DNA of 53,597 nucleotides, from contig NZ_VUNG01000027.1 in NCBI RefSeq assembly GCF_009695775.1, positions 1 through 53,597 on the forward strand, read 5' to 3'. Positions 8,285-16,967 of this stretch are shown piece after piece. Numbering within the stretch: position 1 is the stretch's first letter; every line of letters starts with the position of its first letter. The notes beneath the pieces were generated by a model. That model was not told the DNA's origin. It was given only the letters and a program-made list of their open reading frames with translations, and did not search any database. The translations under genes were made by a program, and so were the position numbers. This DNA comes from Hallella mizrahii. GTDB taxonomy: Bacteria; Bacteroidota; Bacteroidia; Bacteroidales; Bacteroidaceae.

Positions 8285-9244
8285 ATGAAGAGACTGATCT
8301 TGGGGATTATCGGTATGCTGACATTGGGCATGACCCCGATGCATGCACAGACCTTCCTTGGACATCTGCAACAGCAAAGGCAGGGGGAAGGTAAGATCAC
8401 TGTGACGCAGAGCAAGACCATCACAGATCTCGTCAACGGCAATGCGTCTTCGTCCCCGGAAAAGAATACCACCACACCAAACAACATTACGCCGGGCACG
8501 AAGATAAGTGCGCAGGCAAAGACGGTAGGAAGCAAGACTGTTGTCTCACAACAGCAGAGCACCATCGACCGAGCCAAGAAAGCTGAGCAAAAAGCGGCCC
8601 TGGCACTGGGAAAGAAGACTTCCACACAAACGAATAAAAACACAGAGGCTGCCCGACGCGCTGCCGTCGCAGCCGAGCAGAAAAAGGCTGAGGCCGCTGC
8701 CCAAGCAGCCCAGAAAGAAGAGCAACTCGCCGAGATACGCCGGCAGGAAGAGGCCGCCAGGGCTAAGCAGGAAGCCGAGGCTTTAGCACGCCAGCAGGCT
8801 GCCCAGGAAGCTAAGGCCAGGGCAGAGAGTGCTGAGGCAGAGAAAAGAGCGCAATGGGCTCGCGAGGCAGAAGCCTATAAAAAGAAATTGGAGAGCGAGC
8901 GCAGAAGCCAGGCTCATCAGCAGGACGACGACGAGATGTCGATCCCGACCATCGACATGCGCAAGAAGGTGATGCGTGGCAGCCGCAAGGTCACCGGATA
9001 TCGGGTACAAGCCTTCGCCGGGGGCAACACGCGCGCCGATAAGATGAAAGCTCAACAGGCAGGCAACGCTATCAAGATGCGTTTCCCCGACCAACCGATA
9101 TATGTTCACTTCTATTCTCCACGCTGGATCTGCCGTGTGGGCAACTACCGCTCGCTCGGAGAGGCCGAAAAGATGCTGCGTGCCGTCAGAAAGATGGGCT
9201 ATAAGGCCGCTACCATCGTCAAGGGGAAGATCACGGTGAACTAA
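8285..9244 (+). CDS. secreted SPOR-domain protein
   Basis: The 319-residue protein starts with a signal peptide (MKRLILGIIGMLTLGMTPMHA). A Ser/Thr/Asn-rich segment follows, then a long alanine-, glutamate- and lysine-rich coiled coil at about 95-210. The C-terminal 75 residues (from VTGYRVQAFAGG to KITVN) form a SPOR domain, which binds glycan strands stripped of stem peptides at the division septum. It is expected in the periplasm, tied to peptidoglycan. It lies in the conserved tpiA-SPOR-folE order. Function beyond septal peptidoglycan binding is inferred from the domain only. Confidence 0.85.
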   Translation: MKRLILGIIGMLTLGMTPMHAQTFLGHLQQQRQGEGKITVTQSKTITDLVNGNASSSPEKNTTTPNNITPGTKISAQAKTVGSKTVVSQQQSTIDRAKKAEQKAALALGKKTSTQTNKNTEAARRAAVAAEQKKAEAAAQAAQKEEQLAEIRRQEEAARAKQEAEALARQQAAQEAKARAESAEAEKRAQWAREAEAYKKKLESERRSQAHQQDDDEMSIPTIDMRKKVMRGSRKVTGYRVQAFAGGNTRADKMKAQQAGNAIKMRFPDQPIYVHFYSPRWICRVGNYRSLGEAEKMLRAVRKMGYKAATIVKGKITVN

Positions 9245-9245
9245 A

Positions 9246-9482
9246 TAATGAGTAATGTATAATGTATAGTGTATAATGTATAGTGTATAGTGTATAATGA
9301 ATAAATAAGTGCACCATTGGGGTGACAGAAATTCATCATTCAACACTCAACATTGTTATCACTCATCATTCAACATTGTAGTTATCAACTCTCAACTCAC
9401 TCTCAACTTTCAACTCTCAACTCTCAACACACTCTCAACTCTCAACTCACTCTCAACTCTCAACTTTCAACTCTCAACTTTT
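9246..9482. repeat. simple-sequence repeats upstream of folE
   Basis: Two arrays stand next to each other: variants of TGTATAATG / TGTATAGTG at about 9252-9300, then CAACTCT / CAACTTT / CAACTCA units at about 9338-9480 that run up to 3 bp before the folE start codon. They replace any recognisable leader or ribosome-binding site. The frame upstream of folE is open through them but translates only repeats. Confidence 0.85.
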
Positions 9483-10064
9483 ATGAATCCAGAAACAGAA
9501 TTCCGGCCAGGACTCGAAAAGCTGGCCGACCACTATAAAGACATACTTACTTTGCTGGGCGAAGACCCGGAGCGTGAGGGACTCGTCAAAACACCAATGC
9601 GCGTGGCAAAGGCCATGCAGACGCTCACCCGCGGCTACACCCAGGATCCGAAAAAGGTGCTTACCGACGCGCTTTTTGAGGAGAAATACAACCAGATGGT
9701 CATCGTCAAGGACATCGACTTCTTCTCGATGTGCGAGCACCACATGCTCCCGTTCTTCGGTAAGGCGCATGTGGCGTATATCCCCAATGGCTACATCACC
9801 GGACTGAGCAAGATCGCACGTGTCGTCGACATTTTCTCCCACCGACTGCAAGTGCAGGAGCGGTTGACGGAACAGATCGAACAGTGCATCCGCGAGACGC
9901 TCAAACCACAAGGCGTCATGGTTGTGCTCGAGGCACGCCACCTGTGTATGCAGATGCGAGGCGTGGAAAAGCAAAACTCCATGACTACGACAAGTGCCTA
10001 CAGCGGTGTCTTCGAGTCGGCAAAGACGAGAATGGAGTTCCTCAGCCTGCTGAAAGTGAAATAA
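9483..10064 (+). CDS. folE: GTP cyclohydrolase I
   Basis: This 193-residue cytoplasmic enzyme converts GTP to 7,8-dihydroneopterin triphosphate, the first step of folate synthesis. Zinc ligands are seen in [12 protein letters not shown] (Cys and His) and in [14 protein letters not shown] (second Cys); [24 protein letters not shown] and QERLTEQI are family signatures. The ATG at 9483 begins the family's usual N-terminus; an upstream start at 9309 would only add repeat-encoded residues. The start codon follows a CAACTCT-type repeat array instead of an A-rich leader, which is odd for an essential gene. Confidence 0.95.
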   Translation: MNPETEFRPGLEKLADHYKDILTLLGEDPEREGLVKTPMRVAKAMQTLTRGYTQDPKKVLTDALFEEKYNQMVIVKDIDFFSMCEHHMLPFFGKAHVAYIPNGYITGLSKIARVVDIFSHRLQVQERLTEQIEQCIRETLKPQGVMVVLEARHLCMQMRGVEKQNSMTTTSAYSGVFESAKTRMEFLSLLKVK

Positions 10065-10205
10065 CAAGGCACGCTCTCCTTATTTTATATACAGTAGGAG
10101 CTTCATCTTCCCGATCGGTACACCTTATTATATATATAGGGCTGCGGCACGGCCGGACAAGGCCCCCCGTCGGGCATCATTTGATTACCCTTTAATCACA
10201 AACGC

Positions 10206-10988
10206 ATGAAATTTATTTCCTGGAACGTCAATGGACTTCGCGCCTGCATGAAGCCGAAGACCGACGACGATGGTAAAGTCATCAGCAAAGGCTTTGAGGC
10301 TTACTTCAAAGACCTGGACGCTGACTTCTTCTGTCTGCAAGAAACTAAGATGCAGGCCGGACAACTTGACCTGCAATTCCCCGGATATACGTCGTACTGG
10401 AACTATGCCGACAAGAAAGGCTACAGTGGCACGGCGATCTTCGCACGTCAGGAACCACTGAGCGTCGCATATGGCATGGGCATCGACGAGCACGATCACG
10501 AGGGTCGTGTCATCACGCTCGAATACGCTGACTTCTATCTCGTCTGTGTCTACACACCGAATTCGCAGGACGGGCTGCGCCGTCTTGACTACCGCATGAA
10601 GTGGGAGGACGACTTCCGAAACTTCCTTTTGGCACTCAACAATAAGAAACCGGTCATCGTCTGTGGCGATATGAACGTGGCACACGAGGAGATCGATATC
10701 AAAAATCCCAAGACCAACCGCCACAACGCGGGCTTCACCGACGAGGAGCGCGAGAAGATGACGGTGCTGCTCAACAGCGGTTTCACCGACACCTTCCGCC
10801 TGCTGCACCCCGATGAGGTGAAATATTCGTGGTGGAGCTACCGCTTCCGGGCGAGAGAGAAAAACGCCGGATGGCGCATCGACTACTTCCTTACGTCCAA
10901 CAGCTTGCAACCACGTATCACTGTAGCTGATATCCACAACGAGGTCTTCGGCAGTGACCACTGCCCCGTGGAACTGCAATTGAGATAA
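10206..10988 (+). CDS. xth: exodeoxyribonuclease III (AP endonuclease)
   Basis: This 260-residue DNA repair nuclease cleaves at abasic sites and removes 3' blocks. Exo III family motifs are complete: ISWNVNGLRA at the start, the metal-binding glutamate in LQETK, CGDMNVAHEEIDIKNPK, the WRIDYFLTS segment, and the catalytic histidine in GSDHCPV near the C-terminus. The gene follows folE after 141 bp and is closed by a strong terminator, ending the + strand housekeeping block. Confidence 0.95.
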   Translation: MKFISWNVNGLRACMKPKTDDDGKVISKGFEAYFKDLDADFFCLQETKMQAGQLDLQFPGYTSYWNYADKKGYSGTAIFARQEPLSVAYGMGIDEHDHEGRVITLEYADFYLVCVYTPNSQDGLRRLDYRMKWEDDFRNFLLALNNKKPVIVCGDMNVAHEEIDIKNPKTNRHNAGFTDEEREKMTVLLNSGFTDTFRLLHPDEVKYSWWSYRFRAREKNAGWRIDYFLTSNSLQPRITVADIHNEVFGSDHCPVELQLR

Positions 10989-10993
10989 CACTC

Positions 10994-11027
10994 AAGGCCT
11001 TTCGGTATATTCCGGAAGGCCTTTTTC
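10994..11027 (+). terminator. intrinsic terminator after xth
   Basis: AAGGCCTTTCGG at 10994-11005 pairs with CCGGAAGGCCTT at 11012-11023 with one mismatch and runs into CTTTTTC. Confidence 0.85.
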
Positions 11028-11066
11028 TCATCTGTATAAGAACTGGCTAAGAAAAAGAGAAAAAAT

Positions 11067-12404
11067 ATGCACGCAGGAACAGACAACTATACCTATCTCA
11101 CCACCGCACCGATCCGTCGCGTCATACCGACGATGGCCATCCCGACGATCATCAGCATGCTCGTCACCGCCCTATACAATATGGCGGACACGTTTTTCGT
11201 GGGTAAGCTCGACACACAGTCTACGGCTGCCGTGGGCGTGGTGTTCTCGATGATGTTCTTCGTGCAGGCCTGCGGATTCTTCTTTGGGCACGGCTCCGGC
11301 AACTATATCTCACGCGAGTTAGGCGCACGCCGCCACGACAACGCGGCACGCATGGCTACCACTGGTTTTTGCTTCTCTGTGATGGCTGGTGCCGTGATCA
11401 CGCTGATGGGCTGGTTGCTTCTCGATCCGCTGTCACTGCTGTTAGGTGCCACGCCGACCATCCTGCCCCACACACGACAATATCTCGGCATCATCCTCTT
11501 CGGTGCGCCATTCCTAACCGGCTCGCTCACGCTCAACAACCAGTTGCGTCTTCAGGGCAACGCTTCGTTTGCCATGGTGGGTATCGTCACGGGTGCAATC
11601 CTCAACGTAGGGCTCGATCCGCTCTTCATCTTTGTCTGTCACTGGGGCGTAGCCGGTGCTGCCCTTGCCACAGTGACCGGTCAGGTGGTGAGCTTCCTCA
11701 TTCTTTTCCTGATGACGCGCCGTGGAGAGAACATCGCCATCCGTTTCCGTCTCTTTTCTCCCTCATGGTCCGCCTTCAAGGAAATCTTCTTCGGCGGCAG
11801 CCCGTCGCTGTGCCGTCAGGGACTGCTCTGCCTGGCCACGATGATGCTCAACCATGCCGCAGGCAACTACGGCGACGCCGCCATCGCTGCCATGAGCATT
11901 GTCAACCGCATCACGATGATGGTCATGGCCGTCGTCATCGGCTTGGGACAAGGTTTCCAACCGCTTTGTGGCTTCTGCTTCGGTGCCCGTCTCATCCCCC
12001 GTTTGAAGCGTGCCTATTGGTTCACTATAGCCGTCGGCACAGTCTTTCTCATCATCTGCACGGTCTTCGGCTGGCTGCTCAGTGATCATCTCATCGGCAT
12101 CTTTCGCGATGATGCCGAGGTCATCGCCATTGGCATCGTCGCCCTGCGCTGGCAAATCAGCACGCTGCCACTCAACAGCTTCATCATGACGAGCAACATG
12201 CTGACCCAGACGTGCCGCAAGCCAGTGGCCGCCAACCTGCTGGCGTCCGCCCGCAGCGGACTCTTCTTCGTCCCGTTGATCCTCATTCTTCCGCACTTCT
12301 TCGGACTGATGGGCGTGGAGATGTGCCAAGCCGTCAGCGACTTTTGCTCCTTCACGCTTTCTGTTCCTGTCATGGCGCATACGCTCAAACATTTACAACA
12401 ATAA
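11067..12404 (+). CDS. MATE-family multidrug/sodium antiporter
   Basis: The 445-residue inner-membrane protein has about twelve hydrophobic segments in two homologous halves, typical of MATE exporters that expel organic compounds in exchange for Na+ or H+. Family signs are the N-terminal MAIPTIISMLVTALYNMADTFFVG, FGHGSGNYISRELGA and, in the second half, GLGQGFQPLCGFCFGA. The substrate cannot be predicted. It follows the xth terminator and has its own A-rich leader (AAGAAAAAGAGAAAAAAT), so it is probably transcribed separately. Confidence 0.88.
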   Translation: MHAGTDNYTYLTTAPIRRVIPTMAIPTIISMLVTALYNMADTFFVGKLDTQSTAAVGVVFSMMFFVQACGFFFGHGSGNYISRELGARRHDNAARMATTGFCFSVMAGAVITLMGWLLLDPLSLLLGATPTILPHTRQYLGIILFGAPFLTGSLTLNNQLRLQGNASFAMVGIVTGAILNVGLDPLFIFVCHWGVAGAALATVTGQVVSFLILFLMTRRGENIAIRFRLFSPSWSAFKEIFFGGSPSLCRQGLLCLATMMLNHAAGNYGDAAIAAMSIVNRITMMVMAVVIGLGQGFQPLCGFCFGARLIPRLKRAYWFTIAVGTVFLIICTVFGWLLSDHLIGIFRDDAEVIAIGIVALRWQISTLPLNSFIMTSNMLTQTCRKPVAANLLASARSGLFFVPLILILPHFFGLMGVEMCQAVSDFCSFTLSVPVMAHTLKHLQQ

Positions 12405-12774
12405 ATCAGCACAAAAAAATTGTATAGTTGCGTTTGCTGGATAATTCCGAAAAGCTACTCATCGTATTCAATATTACAGATATTTACACTTGCATATGAT
12501 CAATTTAAAAACTAACAAAGAATAAGCCTTGATCTTGTGCTTTGTTAGAGCAGAGATAACCCTCGTCTCTACATGTTATTGCGCAGAACTACAATAACGT
12601 AATCTATCATCAAAACTCTTTACTACAGTAAAAGATACTATCCTCAATCACTTTGTCTTTTAACTATTACCATGAGAGGAGAAAATGTTGTTTTGTTAAA
12701 AACAATAACCTTTTACAAATAAAGAAAGGGTATAAAAAACACCAATTAAATTTAATTTTAATTAACCACGCTGT
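12405..12774. other. AT-rich intergenic region before the fimbrial operon
   Basis: No gene is seen. It contains a short inverted repeat CTAACAAAG (12512-12520) / CTTTGTTAG (12540-12548) and a weak hairpin around 12685-12708 (GTTGTTTT / AAAACAATAAC). It is much richer in A and T than the genes on either side. Confidence 0.6.
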
Positions 12775-12807
12775 TTTGCCTATTTTTCACAGAAAATTGT
12801 AATTTTG
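12775..12807 (+). promoter_or_regulatory. promoter of the fimbrial operon
   Basis: TTTG at 12775-12778, a 21-bp spacer and TAATTTTG at 12800-12807 match the Bacteroidetes consensus. The first start codon is at 12938, leaving a leader of about 125 nt. Confidence 0.75.
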
Positions 12808-12937
12808 CACAAAAATAAAAAAGGGTATTAGCTGATTGAATGATCGAAAGGTAAGAAAGAGAAAAGAAGATAAGTTAATAACAACCTTTTTCGATGATTA
12901 GCTGACAACACAGAACACATAATAGATACAAGATAAG

Positions 12938-13549
12938 ATGAAAATTCACAGAGTTGCGTTGACAAAGGCTCACCTGTTCCCGAGCACTGCGATAGCATTG
13001 TTCATGGCTATCGTCCCCACGCCACGTGCCTGCGCACAAGAAGTTGCCCTCAAAACCAACATGCTTTACTGGGCCACAACCACGCCAAATATCGGCATGG
13101 AAGTAGGACTGGGTGATAAGACTACCGGTCAGGTGTTCTTTGGCCTCAATCCATGGAAGCAGAGTGGCGGCGACCACAGTTCCCTACGCCATTGGGTCGT
13201 ACAGCCTGAGCTGCGCCACTGGTTCTGCCAGAAGTTCAACGGATGGTTTGTCGGTGCTCATGCCATGGGTGGACAATACAATGCCGGAGGAGTGAAATTG
13301 CCCTTAGGCTTCTTCCCCGCTTTGGAGGACCACCGCTACAAAGGCTGGTATGTCGGCGGCGGACTGACGGCCGGCTATCAGTGGGTCCTCAGCAAACATT
13401 GGAATTTCGAGGCTTCCGTAGGAGCTGGATACATCTATTCACCCTACAAGAAGTATTGCGCCGTCTGCCGCACCGAAGGAAAGGAAGAACACCGCAACTA
13501 TGTCGGTCCGACCAAAGCCGCCCTTTCTCTTGTCTATCTCATAAAATGA
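12938..13549 (+). CDS. DUF3575 outer-membrane-type protein
   Basis: The 203-residue protein has a signal peptide ending near ACAQ and then the DUF3575 signature ALKTNMLYWATTTPNIGMEVGL, followed by alternating aromatic strands (GWYVGGGLTAGYQW, ASVGAGYIYSPY) typical of a small outer-membrane beta barrel. DUF3575 proteins often sit beside DUF3868 proteins and Mfa-type fimbrillins in Bacteroidales, as here. It is the first gene after the operon promoter and ends 7 bp before the next gene. A role in fimbria anchoring or assembly is inferred from context only. Confidence 0.8.
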   Translation: MKIHRVALTKAHLFPSTAIALFMAIVPTPRACAQEVALKTNMLYWATTTPNIGMEVGLGDKTTGQVFFGLNPWKQSGGDHSSLRHWVVQPELRHWFCQKFNGWFVGAHAMGGQYNAGGVKLPLGFFPALEDHRYKGWYVGGGLTAGYQWVLSKHWNFEASVGAGYIYSPYKKYCAVCRTEGKEEHRNYVGPTKAALSLVYLIK

Positions 13550-13556
13550 TCACATC

Positions 13557-14879
13557 ATGAAAAGCTATATCATCGCCATAGCCACCCTTTTCTCCGTCAC
13601 AGCCACCCACGCACAAGACTGTACCCACCTCGCCGTTGCCAACAATGAGATGCGTTTGGAGAATGTCAAGGTCGAGCGTGCCGGTAACTTTCTTACCCTG
13701 GCCATGGATCTCAACCTCGACTCCCTGCGCCTGCCCAGCAACACACAACTCGTCTACACCCCTATCCTCCATACCGAGCAGGGCGACAAGCAGTTGCCAG
13801 AGATCGTCGTCAACGGCCGCAAGCAACAGGTTATGTACCAGCGCGGATTCTATAACGGTCGCTATGCCGCTGACGCCACCGTCGTGCGCCGTTACAACGG
13901 CAAGGAACAGACGGCGCACTACCTCGCCACCATACCCCTTGACAAGAGCGTGCGCTCCTATGATGTCGACCTCCATGAGGACCTCTGCGGATGTGGCGAC
14001 AAGGTCGACGGTACCACATACACGCTCAAGAAGCACTATCTGCCCAATCTGCCGCTCGTGCGGCCACAGGTAGAAGCCGTGAAGATACGCCATCTCGACA
14101 AGCGTGCTTACATCGACTTCCCCGTCGACCAGGTCACCCTCTATCCCAACTACCGCCGCAATCCGGCACAGCTCGATAGCATCATCAGCACCATCATTGC
14201 TCTTAAGGCCGACAAAAACCTGGAAGTCAGCACTATCAACATCCATGGATACGCTTCGCCCGAGAGCCCTTATGACCATAACGCCTATTTGGCCACCAAC
14301 CGCGCCAAGACGTTGACGGACTTTGTGCGCCGACAGGTCAACCTTCCAGCCTCTCTGTTCACCGTGTCTTCCACCGCCGAGGACTGGGACGGACTCGTCA
14401 ACTTCATCAAAAACAGCAACTTAGAGCATAAATCCGAAATACTCGCTATCGCCAGCGACACTTCTCTTGCGCCCGATGCCCGCGAGGCACGCATCAAGCA
14501 GAAGTACGCCGACGAGTATAAGTTTATGCTGAGCAACTGGTATCCTGCCCTTCGTCACTCCGACTACCACATTACTTATAAGGTGAAACCCTTCGACGTG
14601 GAAACGGCCAAGCAGGTTATCAAGACACAGCCACAGCTGCTCTCCGAAGAGGAGATGTTCATGGTGGCACAGACCTACGAGCCCGGATCCAAGGACTTCA
14701 ACGACGTCATGCAGACTGCCATCCGCCTGTTCCCCAACAATGCCACGGCCAATCTCAACACCGCCATTGTTTTGCTCAACGAAGGTAAGGCCGATGATGC
14801 CAAACCCTACCTCGACAAAGCAGGCAACAGCAAAGAGGCTCAGCAGGCACGACAAGCCTACGAAGAACTCAAGAAGTGA
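13557..14879 (+). CDS. DUF3868 protein with OmpA-like and TPR-like regions
   Basis: The 440-residue secreted protein has a signal peptide (cleavage near THAQ). Residues about 25-150 match the DUF3868 type of domain found in Bacteroidales fimbrial operons, including the segment LHEDLCGCGDKVDG. The middle region (about 175-300: VDQVTLYPNYRRN, INIHGYASPESPYDHN, LATNRAKTLTDFVRR) resembles the OmpA C-terminal peptidoglycan-binding fold. The C-terminal 100 residues are helical with TPR-like repeats (AIRLFPNNATANLNTAIVLLNEGKADDA). It probably links the fimbrial apparatus to the cell wall; this role is inferred. Confidence 0.78.
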   Translation: MKSYIIAIATLFSVTATHAQDCTHLAVANNEMRLENVKVERAGNFLTLAMDLNLDSLRLPSNTQLVYTPILHTEQGDKQLPEIVVNGRKQQVMYQRGFYNGRYAADATVVRRYNGKEQTAHYLATIPLDKSVRSYDVDLHEDLCGCGDKVDGTTYTLKKHYLPNLPLVRPQVEAVKIRHLDKRAYIDFPVDQVTLYPNYRRNPAQLDSIISTIIALKADKNLEVSTINIHGYASPESPYDHNAYLATNRAKTLTDFVRRQVNLPASLFTVSSTAEDWDGLVNFIKNSNLEHKSEILAIASDTSLAPDAREARIKQKYADEYKFMLSNWYPALRHSDYHITYKVKPFDVETAKQVIKTQPQLLSEEEMFMVAQTYEPGSKDFNDVMQTAIRLFPNNATANLNTAIVLLNEGKADDAKPYLDKAGNSKEAQQARQAYEELKK

Positions 14880-14934
14880 ACCTTTGAATCGAAATAGATA
14901 GATAATTAATTAAGAATACATAAAAGCAACACAC

Positions 14935-16821
14935 ATGAAGAACCATTTTTTTAAACTTTCCACTCTTGCCATTCTGGGCACAGCCCTCTTTGGCATGACT
15001 GCATGCTCCGACAAGGACGATGTGGCCGGCAGTGAGAACGCTACGGACGACGCTAAGCAGTATATAGCCGTCAACATCCAAAGCGTACAGAGCATGGCGG
15101 CCGGAGCCGGCGCCAAGGCAGCCACACGCGCTTCTAATGGTACTTACGAGGATGGTACTGAAGACGAGCAGAAGGTCACCAGCGTCGCCTTCTATTTCTT
15201 CAACGCTGATGGTACACCGTTCCGTCTGAGCAACAACGGCAACCATAACTGGTTAGGCTATGAAAATGGGGATAAGATCAACTTCAATAAGGATAGCCAG
15301 GATGGCAACAGCATCGAAGAGCAGAGTGATGTCGTCTTGCTCCTTCAGAGCAATACCGGTGCCAGCCCTGCTTCGATGATCGTCGTCCTCAACCCGACGA
15401 GTTTCACCAACGGTAAGAGTGTTTACCCTCTTTTTGATACAGATGCAGGCACGCTGAAGGATATGTCGCTTACCGAACTCCGTAATGCCGACCTCAAGGG
15501 TACATCCGCCAAAGGAGAGGATGGTTTCGTGATGAGTAACAGCATCTATGTAGACAATGGTACCCTCCGTGGTGCGGTGCAGACAGCAGGACATATCTTC
15601 ACGTCTGAAACTGCTGCTAAAGCCAGCCCTGTGGAGGTCTATGTAGAGCGTGTCAACGCGAAGGTGCGCGCGCACTTGGCTGCAGCATCTGCTACCGGCG
15701 TTCCTACGACTGAAGGTACATTAGGCACCATCACCGCTACAAAGGATATTACGGCTGAGGCCAATGGCAACACTACGACGATCGTTACCAAAGGTACTTC
15801 CTATCCGGCTTATTATGTTGGGGAAGCTTCTGATAAGAAAATCTATGCCCTCGTCTTAGGATGGGGCCTGGCAGACGAGAATGGCCAGGCTTCTCTGGAG
15901 AAGAACCTTGGCGATGAGACGTATTGGTCAACTTGGAACACGTCTCTGGGTATCGACCCCTGGTCTACACCAAACTATCATCGTAGCTTCTGGGAGATCA
16001 GTGTGCCTTTCAACACCACCAACACACAGGGTGGAAGCAGCAATCCCCAGGTAAACCATTCCTGGAACAGCTACACCACCTCGCTCTCTACGACAGCCAC
16101 TTCGCTCTATACCCTGCCCAACACCCATCAGACTCTCACAGGTTATACGGATTGTAACAAGAACGTCACACAGTCTGAGTTCACAAAGTTCTTGGCAAAG
16201 ACCGTCCTCGTGTATAATAATGGTACGGACGATGCTCCCGACTGGGAGCCGGCAGAGCTCTGCACCTATGAGAACAACAACTATTTCGGTACGACAGCTC
16301 TGCGTACAAAAGTTGCTGCGGAGTATAGCAAGTATTATACGAAATCCACAGATGGTACGGAGACCTATACAGCGCTTGCACCCTCTGATATCACCTTTAC
16401 CACTACCACCTCTGATGCGGCTAAGAACTATCAGGTAGTGCCATGCGTCAAGGACGGCACATACTATACGAAGAACGCTGATGGTACTACTTTTGCTTCT
16501 GTTCCATCTACCACCATCAACGCAGAGATGGCTGCCAATGTCGCTGACGTGCGCAACGCTGGTATGACCTATTATTATTATTGCATCCGCCATCTGGCTT
16601 CTGATCCTAGCCAGATTGGCTACCTCGGCGTCGTGCGTAACCACCTCTACGACGTGACGGTCAACAGCATGAAGGGCTTCGGCACGCCGGTCTACGACCC
16701 CGATAAGGTCATCATCCCTGTGGTGCCCAGCAACGACGCCACCTATCTCGCTGCCCAGATCAATGTGCTGGCATGGCGCATCGTCAGCCAGACCGCTGAC
16801 CTCAACGCTACAGCCGAATAA
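14935..16821 (+). CDS. Mfa1-family major fimbrillin precursor
   Basis: This 628-residue lipoprotein precursor is the likely shaft subunit. The signal peptide ends in a lipobox GMTAC with C24. ATR65ASNGTYEDGTEDEQKVTSV then matches the start of the mature region of Mfa1-type fimbrillins, where an arginine-specific protease removes the N-terminal strand in Porphyromonas; cleavage after R65 here is inferred. The C-terminus NVLAWRIVSQTADL is the conserved last strand used for polymerisation. Its middle (about residues 100-530) is visibly richer in A/T-ending codons than the ends, which suggests antigenic variation. Two hairpins follow the stop. Confidence 0.85.
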   Translation: MKNHFFKLSTLAILGTALFGMTACSDKDDVAGSENATDDAKQYIAVNIQSVQSMAAGAGAKAATRASNGTYEDGTEDEQKVTSVAFYFFNADGTPFRLSNNGNHNWLGYENGDKINFNKDSQDGNSIEEQSDVVLLLQSNTGASPASMIVVLNPTSFTNGKSVYPLFDTDAGTLKDMSLTELRNADLKGTSAKGEDGFVMSNSIYVDNGTLRGAVQTAGHIFTSETAAKASPVEVYVERVNAKVRAHLAAASATGVPTTEGTLGTITATKDITAEANGNTTTIVTKGTSYPAYYVGEASDKKIYALVLGWGLADENGQASLEKNLGDETYWSTWNTSLGIDPWSTPNYHRSFWEISVPFNTTNTQGGSSNPQVNHSWNSYTTSLSTTATSLYTLPNTHQTLTGYTDCNKNVTQSEFTKFLAKTVLVYNNGTDDAPDWEPAELCTYENNNYFGTTALRTKVAAEYSKYYTKSTDGTETYTALAPSDITFTTTTSDAAKNYQVVPCVKDGTYYTKNADGTTFASVPSTTINAEMAANVADVRNAGMTYYYYCIRHLASDPSQIGYLGVVRNHLYDVTVNSMKGFGTPVYDPDKVIIPVVPSNDATYLAAQINVLAWRIVSQTADLNATAE

Positions 16822-16847
16822 TAAGCGTCCTGCATCGCCCTCGACCC

Positions 16848-16949
16848 TGCATTGGTTTTAGCCTTGCATCGCCCTCGGCCCTGCATCGTTTCCCTTTTCA
16901 TGCCCAGCCTCCTTGGCTGGGTTCCGTAGGACGCTGCTCCGTAGCGTCC
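16848..16949 (+). promoter_or_regulatory. repeat and paired hairpins between shaft and anchor genes
   Basis: A doubled motif GCATCGCCCTCGRCCCTGCAT is followed by two strong small hairpins: CCCAGCC / GGCTGGG (16903-16909 with 16915-16921) and GGACGCT / AGCGTCC (16929-16935 with 16943-16949). No T run follows either, so they fit mRNA stabilisation or partial attenuation more than termination. Such a site would let the shaft gene be expressed above the anchor gene. Confidence 0.55.
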
Positions 16950-16967
16950 CCATAAACATTCAAACAT

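Noticed and set aside
9309..9482. longer folE start at 9309
   Set aside because: The extension consists of repeat-encoded residues, and family members begin near the ATG at 9483.
12512..12548. invertible promoter for the fimbrial operon
   Set aside because: The inverted repeat is only 9 bp with a 19-bp spacer that contains no promoter, and no invertase gene is in the window.
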